Assembly: GCA_947037905.1 (NCBI GenBank)
Contig: CAMQUX010000094.1
Span: 1-5,677 of the forward strand
Direction: 5' to 3'
DNA from: an uncultured Desulfovibrionaceae bacterium
GTDB lineage: Bacteria; Desulfobacterota; Desulfovibrionia; Desulfovibrionales; Desulfovibrionaceae
Length of the DNA: 5,677 nt
Shown: positions 1-5,677 of the stretch, in pieces
Layout of the letters: each line of letters begins with the position of its first letter
Position numbering within the stretch: position 1 is the first letter of the stretch
Made by a program: the position numbers and the translations under genes
The notes under the pieces: model-generated
Database searches by the model: none
What the model saw: only the letters and a program-made list of their open reading frames with translations
What the model was told of the DNA's origin: nothing

Positions 1-848
1 TCTATACGAACTCTGATATTTTGAGAAAAATTCCCTGTAGCTTCCATATCAAGAGTGGTACCACTCATGGTATCTACACGAATATTATCATTATCATCAC
101 CCATATATGTTGTCGCTGGGCGAACCATTAATGCATAGTTTTCTGTGTCAGTAAAGACTGTTACCTTTTCTCCTGCTGCTAAATTTACTTTTGCTGTGCC
201 TAAATCTAATTCTGTTTCACCTGCTGCAAGAGTTCCTTTTTGCCAAGTACGACCACCATCTGAGGTATATTCATAATCTATATCAGCAGCTCCACCGATG
301 TCGCCTGCTTCTGTAAAACGAACTCCTATGGTGGTTTTTATACTACCTGTTGTTGATACTATTGAATCATCATCTAATCCGCCACCTAAAGCGCTACCTG
401 CTACTGTGTTCTTGTAGGCATTTCCATCTGTTTTATGCCCTGCAAATATAGAATCGCCAGTTATTTCTGTATTAGAAAATGCTACTAATTGTTCTTGAAG
501 CTCACGAAGTTCTAAGGCTATTGCATCACGTTGATCTTGCGTATAGGTTTCTGTTGCTCCCTGAGATGCTTTTTCTTTTAAAGAAATTAAAGCTTCACTT
601 GCTGATACCAAAACTTCATCTGCTAAAGATAACCATGATAGTGCTGTATTTGTATTTTTTTCATACTGGTTGAGAAGAGCTAAATATTCTCTATTTTCTA
701 ATATATTTGCTGTGCCTGTCGGATCATCTGATGGGCGATTTATATTTTTTTGAGTGGATTGTTTTTCAATTAACTCCATATAATGTGATAAAGTTGACTC
801 CATATAAGCGGCTTGACCACCAGTCATCATATTTGTTGAAACTCTCAT
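1..848 (-). CDS. flgL: FlgL, hook-filament junction protein 2 (HAP3), N-terminal part, cut by window edge
   Basis: FlgL is the second junction protein between hook and filament, exported by the flagellar type III apparatus and placed on FlgK. The reading frame is open from the start to the left edge, giving 282 residues; the C-terminus is outside the window. The N-terminus (MRVSTNMM) and the motif INRPSDDP at residues 36-43 are typical of the flagellin/FlgL N-terminal helical domain, followed by a long alpha-helical stretch (about 44-125) and GDSIFAGHKTD at 131-141, which matches the usual FlgL 'IFGG(Y/F)KT' site. Residues about 142 onward are a variable, Gly/Asp/Thr-rich insert containing SDGGRTW at 196-202. 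Two adjacent ATGs exist (851 and 848). I chose 848 because it lies 6 nt after GGAG (858-855) while 851 is only 3 nt away, and MRV is the usual family start. It lies 114 bp after flgK with no terminator seen, so co-transcription is likely. Confidence 0.93.
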   Translation of the reverse strand, partial: MRVSTNMMTGGQAAYMESTLSHYMELIEKQSTQKNINRPSDDPTGTANILENREYLALLNQYEKNTNTALSWLSLADEVLVSASEALISLKEKASQGATETYTQDQRDAIALELRELQEQLVAFSNTEITGDSIFAGHKTDGNAYKNTVAGSALGGGLDDDSIVSTTGSIKTTIGVRFTEAGDIGGAADIDYEYTSDGGRTWQKGTLAAGETELDLGTAKVNLAAGEKVTVFTDTENYALMVRPATTYMGDDNDNIRVDTMSGTTLDMEATGNFSQNIRVRI

Positions 849-962
849 CATTATCTCCTTTTTATAACTCTCTTAACGTGAGTCTAAAATTTTAATCATT
901 TGCTAAAGCTTTATAAAAAGCTCTCTTATTTTTTACGTACTCTACTTACAGTCTCTACAATT

Positions 963-2966
963 TTATTTTAAGCTTAAAATTGTATCGTATAAATCAAGTG
1001 ATGTTTGAATTATTCTTGATGCTGCACTATAAGCTTGTTGTAGCTCTTGAATTTTTACTAATTCTTCATCTCGGTTAACACCGGCGATACTTTCTTGTTG
1101 ATTTTGTAAATCTTTTGCTAAAGCTTCATGAAAAGATCTATTTGTTTTCGCTTCAGCTACATCTGACCCTACTGTTACTACTATTCTATTAAGTGATTCA
1201 CCTATTGTCATTGTTTTTGGACCGGTTGCATCATATATAGTAACGTCTTTACCAACAAGTTCTGATAATAATTTAGCTATAGAGTTATCACCACTATTTG
1301 CTTCTCCTGCACCATTTACTTTACCTGCATTTAATTTATTACTATCTGCTATAATTCCAGCATTTACTTCTATATCATCTGCATCTGAGCCTGTAAAAAA
1401 TGTATTCATACCAAGACCTGCCATAAGCCCTGATGAATCTGCTGCTACATTAAAGGTATTATCACCTTCACCTGTCATTACGAGTTTACCATTAACTACA
1501 TTTGCTTCCATTCCTGGTAACGCATCAATCTTTGCTTCAATATCATTTAAAGAATCTACTGCTGGATCAAATGCTATGGTTTCCATTCCTGCAAATTTTC
1601 CATCTTTGTCGTATATTGCGAAAGAAATTTCACCTTCATGTAGTTGCTTTGCAAAGTCTAAATTACTTTCACCTAGAGGTACTGTTGGATCACTTACACC
1701 GTAACTACCATTTATTACTTTATTAGGATTAACTCCTGCACCTACTGAGTGTATTCTATTTACTTCCCAAATGAGTGTTTCTGAAAAACTATCTAATTGT
1801 GTTTGATAATCTTGAAGAGCGTTTCTTGTGGAAAGCAGTCCTGCTAAACTTCCGCCTTCTAAGCGTCTATCGCCTGGATCGTTTGCTGAAATTGTTGAAA
1901 TATTTTCTTTAGTTGATGTATTTTTGTACCAGTAAAGACCTGGGTCTGTTACTACAGTAAAACCATCACCTGCTGCTGGTAGATTTGTTGCAGGAACTGG
2001 TGCATCGAACCAAATTGTTGTACCTGCTACTTCTACTGGTTTAGTTGGATCTGTTGACATAGGAAAAGTTTTTGTAGTTCCATCTTCATTTGTCACCCAT
2101 GTTTTACCATCATCTAAAGATACTTTAAAACTACCATCATCTACAAATTCTACTAAAAGTTCTTCTGTTCCGTCTCCACCGAAATGAAGTTCTCCTTCAT
2201 AATCACTTACTTTATTAGAACGATAACTTTGTGCATCTTCAAAACTCACTTTAAAAACACTTGCCTCGTCTACTAAACTTTGCCCGCTTGTTGTTACTAC
2301 GCTTGCTTGACCAAATTCGTCATAATCTACATCTACTGGAACATATTCGCTTATTTCTCTTACAAGTCTATCGCGCTCATCTAAAAGTTGGTAGTTATCA
2401 GGACTTGATACTATACTTGCGTTAATTTTTGCTAAATCTTGCATTGCTGAGTTTAAACCGGCAACTTCTTGACCAAGCTCTCTTTCTGCTTCTTTTTCCC
2501 AGCGCTGTAAATCTGTACTCATACCATTTAACATACTTGCTAAAGAACTTGAGCTTGTTAATAATGCTTTTCTTACTGCTGGGTCACTTGGATTTGCAGC
2601 CAAATCGTCCCATTTATTCCAAAAAGCACTCAGAGCTAGTGTTACACCTGTTGTTTCTGTTGTTGTAAAAAGAGCATCAGCTGCACCTAGATATTTTTCC
2701 ATGGACTGCCAAAGAACAGTCTCTGATGATTGTGATAGATATTGTTTTTCAATATATTCGTTAGAATTACGGATAATATGAGAGATATCGGCACCAGTTC
2801 CCATCTGCCCTTTATTGGTGGTAATCTCCATTTCTGTTTCATTCATAACAGTACGACGGCGATAACCTATGGTATCAACGTTCGCAAGATTATTTGAATG
2901 AACATTTATGGCATATTGTGCGTTACTAGCAGCATTTGCACCGATATATAACATATTATTTAGCAT
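963..2966 (-). CDS. flgK: FlgK, hook-filament junction protein 1 (HAP1)
   Basis: FlgK is the first junction protein, sitting on the distal hook and joining it to FlgL and the filament. The 667-residue product is longer than enterobacterial FlgK (about 550) because of central inserts. Residues 5-40 carry the rod/hook-family N-terminal signature (SNNLANVDTIGYRRR at 24-38). Residues about 85-210 are the helical domain ending in LLDERDRLVREIS (194-206), a characteristic FlgK site. A variable module follows, with DDGKTW (285-290) and GLYWYKNTSTKENIS (343-357). LSTRNALQDYQTQLD (378-392) and EVNRIHSVG (401-409) return to the conserved core. The C-terminus, IAGVNRDEELVKIQELQQAYSAASRIIQTSLDLYDTI (627-663), is the classic axial-protein heptad helix. 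I see no cysteine. The start follows AAGGA with a 7-nt spacing. Two sigma-54-like promoters lie upstream, and flgL follows after 114 bp. Confidence 0.97.
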   Translation of the reverse strand: MLNNMLYIGANAASNAQYAINVHSNNLANVDTIGYRRRTVMNETEMEITTNKGQMGTGADISHIIRNSNEYIEKQYLSQSSETVLWQSMEKYLGAADALFTTTETTGVTLALSAFWNKWDDLAANPSDPAVRKALLTSSSSLASMLNGMSTDLQRWEKEAERELGQEVAGLNSAMQDLAKINASIVSSPDNYQLLDERDRLVREISEYVPVDVDYDEFGQASVVTTSGQSLVDEASVFKVSFEDAQSYRSNKVSDYEGELHFGGDGTEELLVEFVDDGSFKVSLDDGKTWVTNEDGTTKTFPMSTDPTKPVEVAGTTIWFDAPVPATNLPAAGDGFTVVTDPGLYWYKNTSTKENISTISANDPGDRRLEGGSLAGLLSTRNALQDYQTQLDSFSETLIWEVNRIHSVGAGVNPNKVINGSYGVSDPTVPLGESNLDFAKQLHEGEISFAIYDKDGKFAGMETIAFDPAVDSLNDIEAKIDALPGMEANVVNGKLVMTGEGDNTFNVAADSSGLMAGLGMNTFFTGSDADDIEVNAGIIADSNKLNAGKVNGAGEANSGDNSIAKLLSELVGKDVTIYDATGPKTMTIGESLNRIVVTVGSDVAEAKTNRSFHEALAKDLQNQQESIAGVNRDEELVKIQELQQAYSAASRIIQTSLDLYDTILSLK

Positions 2967-3082
2967 TTTCTTTTCCTTTTTATTAAATTTACTTCTTTAA
3001 CTTAAATTTGACGCTTGTAAATATTACTCAATTTATTATTGCTATTTTAATTAATACAATTATTTTAAATAGTTAATCTAGT

Positions 3083-3112
3083 AAGAGATTTTTGAATCCA
3101 TAACTATCTCTT
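3083..3112 (-). promoter_or_regulatory. Leader hairpin upstream of flgK with GGA in the loop
   Basis: In the minus-strand transcript, AAGAGAT (3112-3106) pairs with ATCTCTT (3089-3083), a perfect 7-bp stem closing a 16-nt loop that contains ATGGATT (GGA at 3099-3097). It lies within the leader predicted from the proximal sigma-54 promoter, about 117 nt before the flgK start. A GGA in a hairpin loop is the sequence type bound by CsrA, a known flagellar mRNA regulator, and the flgK ribosome-binding site also contains AGGAA. CsrA binding is inference; the stem is AT-rich and could be chance. Confidence 0.3.
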
Positions 3113-3140
3113 TCTCTACCTCATTCTACAAGGTTGTTTT

Positions 3141-3156
3141 AGCAATATCCGTACCA
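3141..3156 (-). promoter_or_regulatory. Sigma-54 (-24/-12) promoter P1 for flgK
   Basis: On the minus strand the sequence is TGGTACGGATATTGCT. It matches the RpoN consensus TGGCAC-N5-TTGC(A/T) at every key base except C4 (T here), and has the required 10 nt between the -24 GG (3155-3154) and the -12 GC (3143-3142). Transcription would begin near 3130, giving a leader of about 165 nt before flgK. Sigma-54 control of mid/late flagellar genes is well established in many proteobacteria. A second, duplicated copy lies 126 bp upstream. Confidence 0.7.
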
Positions 3157-3251
3157 ATATTTTACACCTTTCACATAAACATGATATTTTCACAAAAAAA
3201 CACATCGTAAACACTAGTTTAATCTATATATAGCTTATTTTTCCGCATTAT
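3141..3251 (-). repeat. Tandem unit, copy 1: sigma-54 site P1 plus box A
   Basis: This copy contains P1 at 3141-3156 and a box of about 45 bp at 3207-3251, with about 50 bp between them. The box end TTTTTCCGCATTAT (plus-strand reading) and the promoter both recur in copy 2, displaced by 122-126 bp. Because both ends are conserved at nearly the same displacement, a tandem duplication followed by divergence is the simplest explanation. In the minus orientation the box is upstream of the promoter, where an activator site would be expected. Confidence 0.6.
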
Positions 3252-3266
3252 CAATAATTATAGTTA

Positions 3267-3282
3267 AGCAATATTTATACCA
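3267..3282 (-). promoter_or_regulatory. Sigma-54 (-24/-12) promoter P2, upstream copy
   Basis: On the minus strand the sequence is TGGTATAAATATTGCT, with GG (3281-3280) and GC (3269-3268) separated by exactly 10 nt, as RpoN requires. It departs from consensus at positions 4 and 6 of the -24 element, so it is somewhat weaker than P1. It is homologous to P1: 13 of 16 bases are the same, and flanking sequence is also shared. Predicted start is near 3256, about 290 nt before flgK. It could be an active second promoter or a decaying duplicate. Confidence 0.55.
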
Positions 3283-3373
3283 ATAATTTATGCTGTTAAA
3301 TGAGTAAAATACTCTGCACTCTTTCCCTTATAAGCATGATTTAAGCTAGTATAGGCTAATTTTTCCACATTAT
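3267..3373 (-). repeat. Tandem unit, copy 2: sigma-54 site P2 plus box B
   Basis: P2 (3267-3282) is followed, on the plus strand, by about 46 bp and then box B (3329-3373). Aligned without gaps, boxes A and B agree at 17 of their last 19 bases and at about two-thirds of all 45. The spacer between promoter and box is poorly conserved, which suggests that the promoter and box are the parts under constraint, although simple drift is also possible. Confidence 0.6.
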
Positions 3374-3409
3374 TTATTAAGCACGCATGATACTTTACAA
3401 AATTATGGG

Positions 3410-3460
3410 CATAAATTACCGCTAAACCTATACAGGCAATTATTTCCACATCTTCCATAG
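3410..3460 (-). repeat. Repeat box C, next to terminator T1
   Basis: The core ACAGGCAATTATTTCCACAT (3432-3451) matches the corresponding part of box B at 16 of 20 bases. It continues into CTTCCAT, shared with box D. No sigma-54 site accompanies this copy. A rho-independent terminator hairpin starts about 25 bp to the right, as it does, at greater distance, for box D. Confidence 0.5.
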
Positions 3461-3483
3461 CTAAATAAAATGAAAATAAATAA

Positions 3484-3517
3484 AAAAAATCTCCAAGCGT
3501 GCGTCTGGAGATTTTTT
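3484..3517 (-). terminator. Rho-independent terminator T1 (near-symmetric, may work both ways)
   Basis: A perfect 7-bp core stem, ATCTCCA (3489-3495) with TGGAGAT (3506-3512), is extended by A-tracts pairing with T-tracts on either side, with a 10-nt loop. Both strands give a stem followed by a run of T. It lies about 285 bp beyond flgE and behind T2 on the minus strand, so it would be a backup terminator isolating flgK from flgE readthrough. Confidence 0.7.
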
Positions 3518-3650
3518 ATGTTTTTTATAAACTTATGTATTTATATATTTGAGCGATGCGCTAATTAACCCTATAAGCACTGCCTAATTTTATTAGGTAA
3601 AATTTTCCCTATATTTATAAAATAATATACTATTATTGCAAAATGAACTT

Positions 3651-3700
3651 CATAAACACTTACTAAAGTTATACAGACACCTATTTCTACATCTTCCATC
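3651..3700 (-). repeat. Repeat box D, next to terminator T2
   Basis: The core ACAGACACCTATTTCTACAT (3673-3692) agrees with box C at 16 of 20 bases, and both continue into CTTCCAT. Its left end (CATAAACACT) resembles the left end of box A (GTAAACACTA). It lies 241 bp from box C, while the two terminators are 260 bp apart, consistent with an old duplication of a box-plus-terminator segment. Confidence 0.5.
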
Positions 3701-3743
3701 ACTCATTAAAACATACTAAAATAAACTTAAAAATAAGAAACAA

Positions 3744-3777
3744 AAAAAATCCCCAAGTTTGCACTTGGAGATTTTTT
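3744..3777 (-). terminator. Rho-independent terminator T2 of flgE
   Basis: On the minus strand ATCTCCAAG (3772-3764) pairs with CTTGGGGAT (3757-3749) around a 6-nt loop, followed by a T-run. One pair is G-U in the minus-strand RNA but would be a C-A mismatch in plus-strand RNA, so the hairpin is built for minus-strand transcription. It starts 25 bp after the flgE stop and should end the flgDE transcript. Confidence 0.85.
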
Positions 3778-3802
3778 AGCATTTATTTTTTAATTAAAAC
3801 TA

Positions 3803-5395
3803 TTAACGTTTGAGTCGAATTACTTCGTCCATCATTGTATCTGCAGTTGTTATAACTTTAGAGTTCGCTTGGAATCCACGCTGAGTTGTTATAAGACTTA
3901 CCATCTCACTAGACATATCTACGTTTGAACCTTCTAGTGTATAGGACTGCATTGTACCAAAAACTCCTGTTCCTGCTTGCCCAAGAAGCGCTTGACCTGA
4001 ATCTCTTGTGGCAGAAAATAAGTTAGCACCTTCTGCATGTAAGCCGTATTCATTTGTAAAGTTAGCTGTAACAAGTGCGAATAAATCAATTACTTGTCCG
4101 TTTGAATATCTTCCCATTAACACACCATTTTCATCTACATCATATGATGTTAAAAATCCTGAAGCATAACCATCTTGAGAGTGGAATAATCTTGCAGATT
4201 TAGCTTCGTGAGAAGTTGTTGCATCTGCATCAGTTTCTTTTTCATCGTTATCTAATAAATGTGTGCCAGCAGTATTTACTCCAATTGCTGCAGCGTTTGC
4301 TACACCACCTGCACCCCAAGTGTTTGAAGTACTTTGAATACCTAAATCAAAAATAACATCTTCTGAATTTGCAGCATTTGTTACACTTGCTCCGTCTGGA
4401 TTACCAGAAAAGTTTGCTGTGAATTCTGGAAGACCATCTGCACCCATTGTTGCAGGAGTCCAATTTGCAAGACCTTTTATATCTGCTTGAGGTGTACTTG
4501 CATTATTTAATGTAAATGCAGACATATTTTGCAATTTACCATTTGAGCCAAATGCAAGAGTTCCTGACATAAGTAGTCCGCCCGCTGCAGTTTGACCTAG
4601 ATTATAATCAGCTCCACCTGCCCCATCATTAAATATTCTACCATCTTCTGCTGGATCACATGTTACTATGAATTCCCAATTAACTGAACCATCGTCTGCT
4701 ACGTTATCTGTTACTGGATCAAAATATACTGTCAAATCATGAGCTGCACCATTTTCGTCATATACTCTTATTGTATTATGATATGCATACGCATCTTCTG
4801 GAAGTGGTGGTTCTGCTGTTGCGTCCCATTTTTGTTGCAGAGCAAAAAATGGATCTACTGTATTTGTTGATTTATCTTTAGAGCCTGCGTCTAAGTTTAA
4901 GCTCATATCCACGCCTTTTGTTGCTGATGGGTCAGACTGTGTTGTTTCTAAGCGAACATCTTTCTCTGTTCCAAGAAGACTTCCATTATCTCCAACTTCC
5001 CAACCCTGTACATGCTTACCTGTTGGGTCTGTTAAGTAACCTTCATCATCAAAACGGAAGTTACCTGCTCGTGTATAATATGATTCATCTGTTAATGGAT
5101 CTCTTACAGTAAAAAATCCCTGCCCGCTCATTGCTAAGTCAGTAGCGTCTGAACTTGCCATAAAACTACCTTGTTCAAAACTACGGTACATAGAAGCAAC
5201 TTGTACACCATGACCTATTTGAGCTGGACCGCCGCCTGTGTTTGTTCCTGAATAAAATATATCCTGAAATTGTGCTGTAGTCTTTTTATAACCCATAGTA
5301 CTTACGTTTGCTAAGTTGTTACCTATTACACTCATATTTGTGCTATGAGCTTGTAAACCTGTTACACCTGAATAAAATGATCCTGCTAATGACAT
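3803..5395 (-). CDS. flgE: FlgE, flagellar hook protein
   Basis: FlgE polymerises under the FlgD cap into the curved universal joint between rod and filament. The 530-residue product has the rod/hook-family N-terminus (NNLANVSTMGYKKT at 26-39; FQDIFYSG at 43-50), then the FlgE/FlgG-type core LAMSGQGFFTVRD (87-99), YYTRAGNFRFDDEGYLTDPTG (106-126) and VQGW (129-132). The surface domain (about 150-400) is Gly/Asp/Ala-rich and larger than in Salmonella (403 residues in total). The core returns at GFLTSYDVDENGVLMGRYSNGQ (413-434), and the C-terminal helix TLEGSNVDMSSEMVSLITTQRGFQANSKVI (486-515) is canonical. There is a single cysteine, C246. The start follows GGAG with a 6-nt spacing. It lies 71 bp after flgD with no terminator between, so flgD-flgE form an operon; T2 follows. 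The exact family assignment is secure; the large D2-type region is lineage-specific. Confidence 0.97.
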   Translation of the reverse strand: MSLAGSFYSGVTGLQAHSTNMSVIGNNLANVSTMGYKKTTAQFQDIFYSGTNTGGGPAQIGHGVQVASMYRSFEQGSFMASSDATDLAMSGQGFFTVRDPLTDESYYTRAGNFRFDDEGYLTDPTGKHVQGWEVGDNGSLLGTEKDVRLETTQSDPSATKGVDMSLNLDAGSKDKSTNTVDPFFALQQKWDATAEPPLPEDAYAYHNTIRVYDENGAAHDLTVYFDPVTDNVADDGSVNWEFIVTCDPAEDGRIFNDGAGGADYNLGQTAAGGLLMSGTLAFGSNGKLQNMSAFTLNNASTPQADIKGLANWTPATMGADGLPEFTANFSGNPDGASVTNAANSEDVIFDLGIQSTSNTWGAGGVANAAAIGVNTAGTHLLDNDEKETDADATTSHEAKSARLFHSQDGYASGFLTSYDVDENGVLMGRYSNGQVIDLFALVTANFTNEYGLHAEGANLFSATRDSGQALLGQAGTGVFGTMQSYTLEGSNVDMSSEMVSLITTQRGFQANSKVITTADTMMDEVIRLKR

Positions 5396-5466
5396 TACCT
5401 ACTCCTTTTTATGACAATCTTCTTACTTTTAATTTTTTATTTTACTATATTATATTGTATTATTTT

Positions 5467-5677
5467 TTATTTCATACTAAACCGTGTGCCAGTTTCTGGG
5501 GCTGGATCTGGTTCTGGTTCAGGTTCTGGTTCTGGTTCAGGTTCTGGGTCTGGTTTCGGTTTTGGAGTTGATATCTCCCAAACATTATCTGCAAGAACTT
5601 TACGCCCATCTGATAATTCTAAAACAACACTGCCATTTGATAAAGAAACTCCAGAGACTATTCCCTGTACCATATTT
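5467..5677 (-). CDS. flgD: FlgD hook-capping protein, C-terminal end only, with Pro/Glu-rich tail
   Basis: Only the last 69 residues are in the window; the gene enters from the right edge, and the in-frame ATG at 5673 is very probably internal. The visible part, VQGIVSGVSLSNGSVVLELSDGRKVLADNVWEI, has the strand pattern and 'G.V.GV...G...L.L..G..V...DV..I' spacing of the Tudor-like segment that ends FlgD proteins. Position directly upstream of flgE also fits: FlgD is the scaffold that caps the hook while FlgE is added. After this domain comes an unusual tail of X-Pro dipeptides (KPKP, DP, six EP, DP, AP) and then ETGTRFSMK. Classic FlgD ends near the Tudor-like strand, so the tail is an addition. 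Assignment rests on a short piece plus context; an unrelated protein with a similar end is unlikely. Confidence 0.8.
   Translation of the reverse strand, partial: NMVQGIVSGVSLSNGSVVLELSDGRKVLADNVWEISTPKPKPDPEPEPEPEPEPEPDPAPETGTRFSMK
5503..5553 (-). repeat. Hexanucleotide repeat encoding (Glu/Asp-Pro)n in the flgD tail
   Basis: About 8.5 copies of a 6-bp unit, TGGTTC or AGGTTC on the plus strand (CCAGAA/CCTGAA as read in flgD), with end units diverged to GATC and GGTC forms. A higher-order 18-bp pattern (TGG, TGG, AGG units) occurs twice. Gain or loss of a unit keeps the reading frame and changes the tail by two residues. Confidence 0.85.

Larger units (their letters stand above)
2967..3802. 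other. 836-bp non-coding gap between flgE and flgK
   Basis: I find no convincing gene here on either strand; stops are dense and base composition is very AT-rich. In minus-strand order it contains the flgE terminator (3744-3777), a repeat box (D), an unassigned stretch of about 130 bp (3520-3650) with one small perfect dyad (CCTAAT-TTT-ATTAGG, 3583-3597), a second terminator hairpin (3484-3517), repeat box C, then two tandem copies of a unit made of a repeat box plus a sigma-54-type promoter (box B/P2, box A/P1), and finally the flgK leader with one hairpin. The gap is unusually long for genes of one flagellar cluster and appears to have been built partly by duplication. Confidence 0.8.

Noticed and set aside
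479..895. Two short plus-strand open frames over the 5' half of flgL (479-673, 707-895)
   Set aside because: Both are Leu/His-rich shadows of the flgL reading frame, with no recognisable family.
907..922. Perfect inverted repeat AGCTTT-ATAA-AAAGCT between flgK and flgL, considered as a terminator
   Set aside because: The stem is only 6 bp and AT-rich, and neither strand has a following T-run. It could be a weak processing hairpin but does not support termination.
849..962. Sigma-28 flagellar promoter upstream of flgL
   Set aside because: No TAAA-N15-GCCGATAA-like pair was found in the 114-bp gap, so flgL is better explained by transcription from flgK.
1502..2668. Plus-strand open frames inside flgK (1502-1726 and 2429-2668)
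   Set aside because: Leu-rich antisense shadows of a securely identified gene.
3637..3652. A third sigma-54-like site near box D (minus strand TGAAGTTCATTTTGCA)
   Set aside because: The -12 TTGCA is good, but the nearly invariant second G of the -24 GG is missing and no gene follows before the terminator T1.
2967..3802. CRISPR array, tRNA gene or insertion-sequence remnant in the gap
   Set aside because: The repeats are diverged and irregularly spaced, no cloverleaf could be folded by eye, and there is no transposase-like frame or terminal inverted repeat pair.
5449..5454. TATAAT on the minus strand between flgD and flgE, considered as a flgE promoter
   Set aside because: The spacer is extremely AT-rich, so a -10-like hexamer is expected by chance, and no good -35 lies about 17 bp upstream.
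5308..5571. Plus-strand open frame rich in Trp/Phe (WFWFRFWFWFRFW) overlapping flgD and flgE
   Set aside because: It is the reverse reading of the flgD hexanucleotide repeat and the start of flgE. It matches no family, and the opposite-strand genes explain the sequence.

Overview
This is a stretch of flagellar genes, all read from the minus strand. In transcription order they are the end of the hook-cap gene flgD, the complete hook gene flgE, an 836-bp non-coding gap, the complete first hook-filament junction gene flgK, and the first 282 codons of the second junction gene flgL, which runs off the left edge. No coding gene is supported on the plus strand.

The base composition is AT-rich, especially between genes. 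Several features resemble what I remember of Desulfovibrionaceae: the large FlgK and FlgE, the 'GLYWYKNTSTKENIS' stretch of FlgK, the 'D-x-G-x-TW' modules in FlgK and FlgL, and the 'GDSIFAGHKTD' stretch of FlgL. I therefore infer a low-GC relative of Desulfovibrio/Lawsonia. This is recall-based; species cannot be named from the window.

Layout from the right edge. flgD (5467-5677, partial) ends in a Tudor-like C-terminal piece followed by an unusual proline/glutamate-rich tail encoded by hexanucleotide repeats. After 71 bp comes flgE (3803-5395). A strong intrinsic terminator (3744-3777) lies 25 bp after flgE, and a second, related one (3484-3517) lies farther on. The gap then holds two near-consensus sigma-54 (-24/-12) promoters (3267-3282 and 3141-3156), both pointing at flgK and both part of a diverged tandem duplication of about 125 bp. 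A box of about 45 bp (core about 20 bp) recurs four times across the gap. flgK (963-2966) follows a leader of about 165 nt with a small GGA-loop hairpin, and flgL (1-848) follows 114 bp later, probably in the same transcript.

Functionally, FlgD caps the growing hook, FlgE polymerises under the cap into the hook, and FlgK then FlgL form the junction on which flagellin assembles. The terminators and sigma-54 promoters suggest that flgDE and flgKL are separate transcription units, with flgKL under its own sigma-54 control. The most notable material is the repeated promoter/terminator architecture of the gap and the FlgD tail. I see no evidence for a wholly new system.
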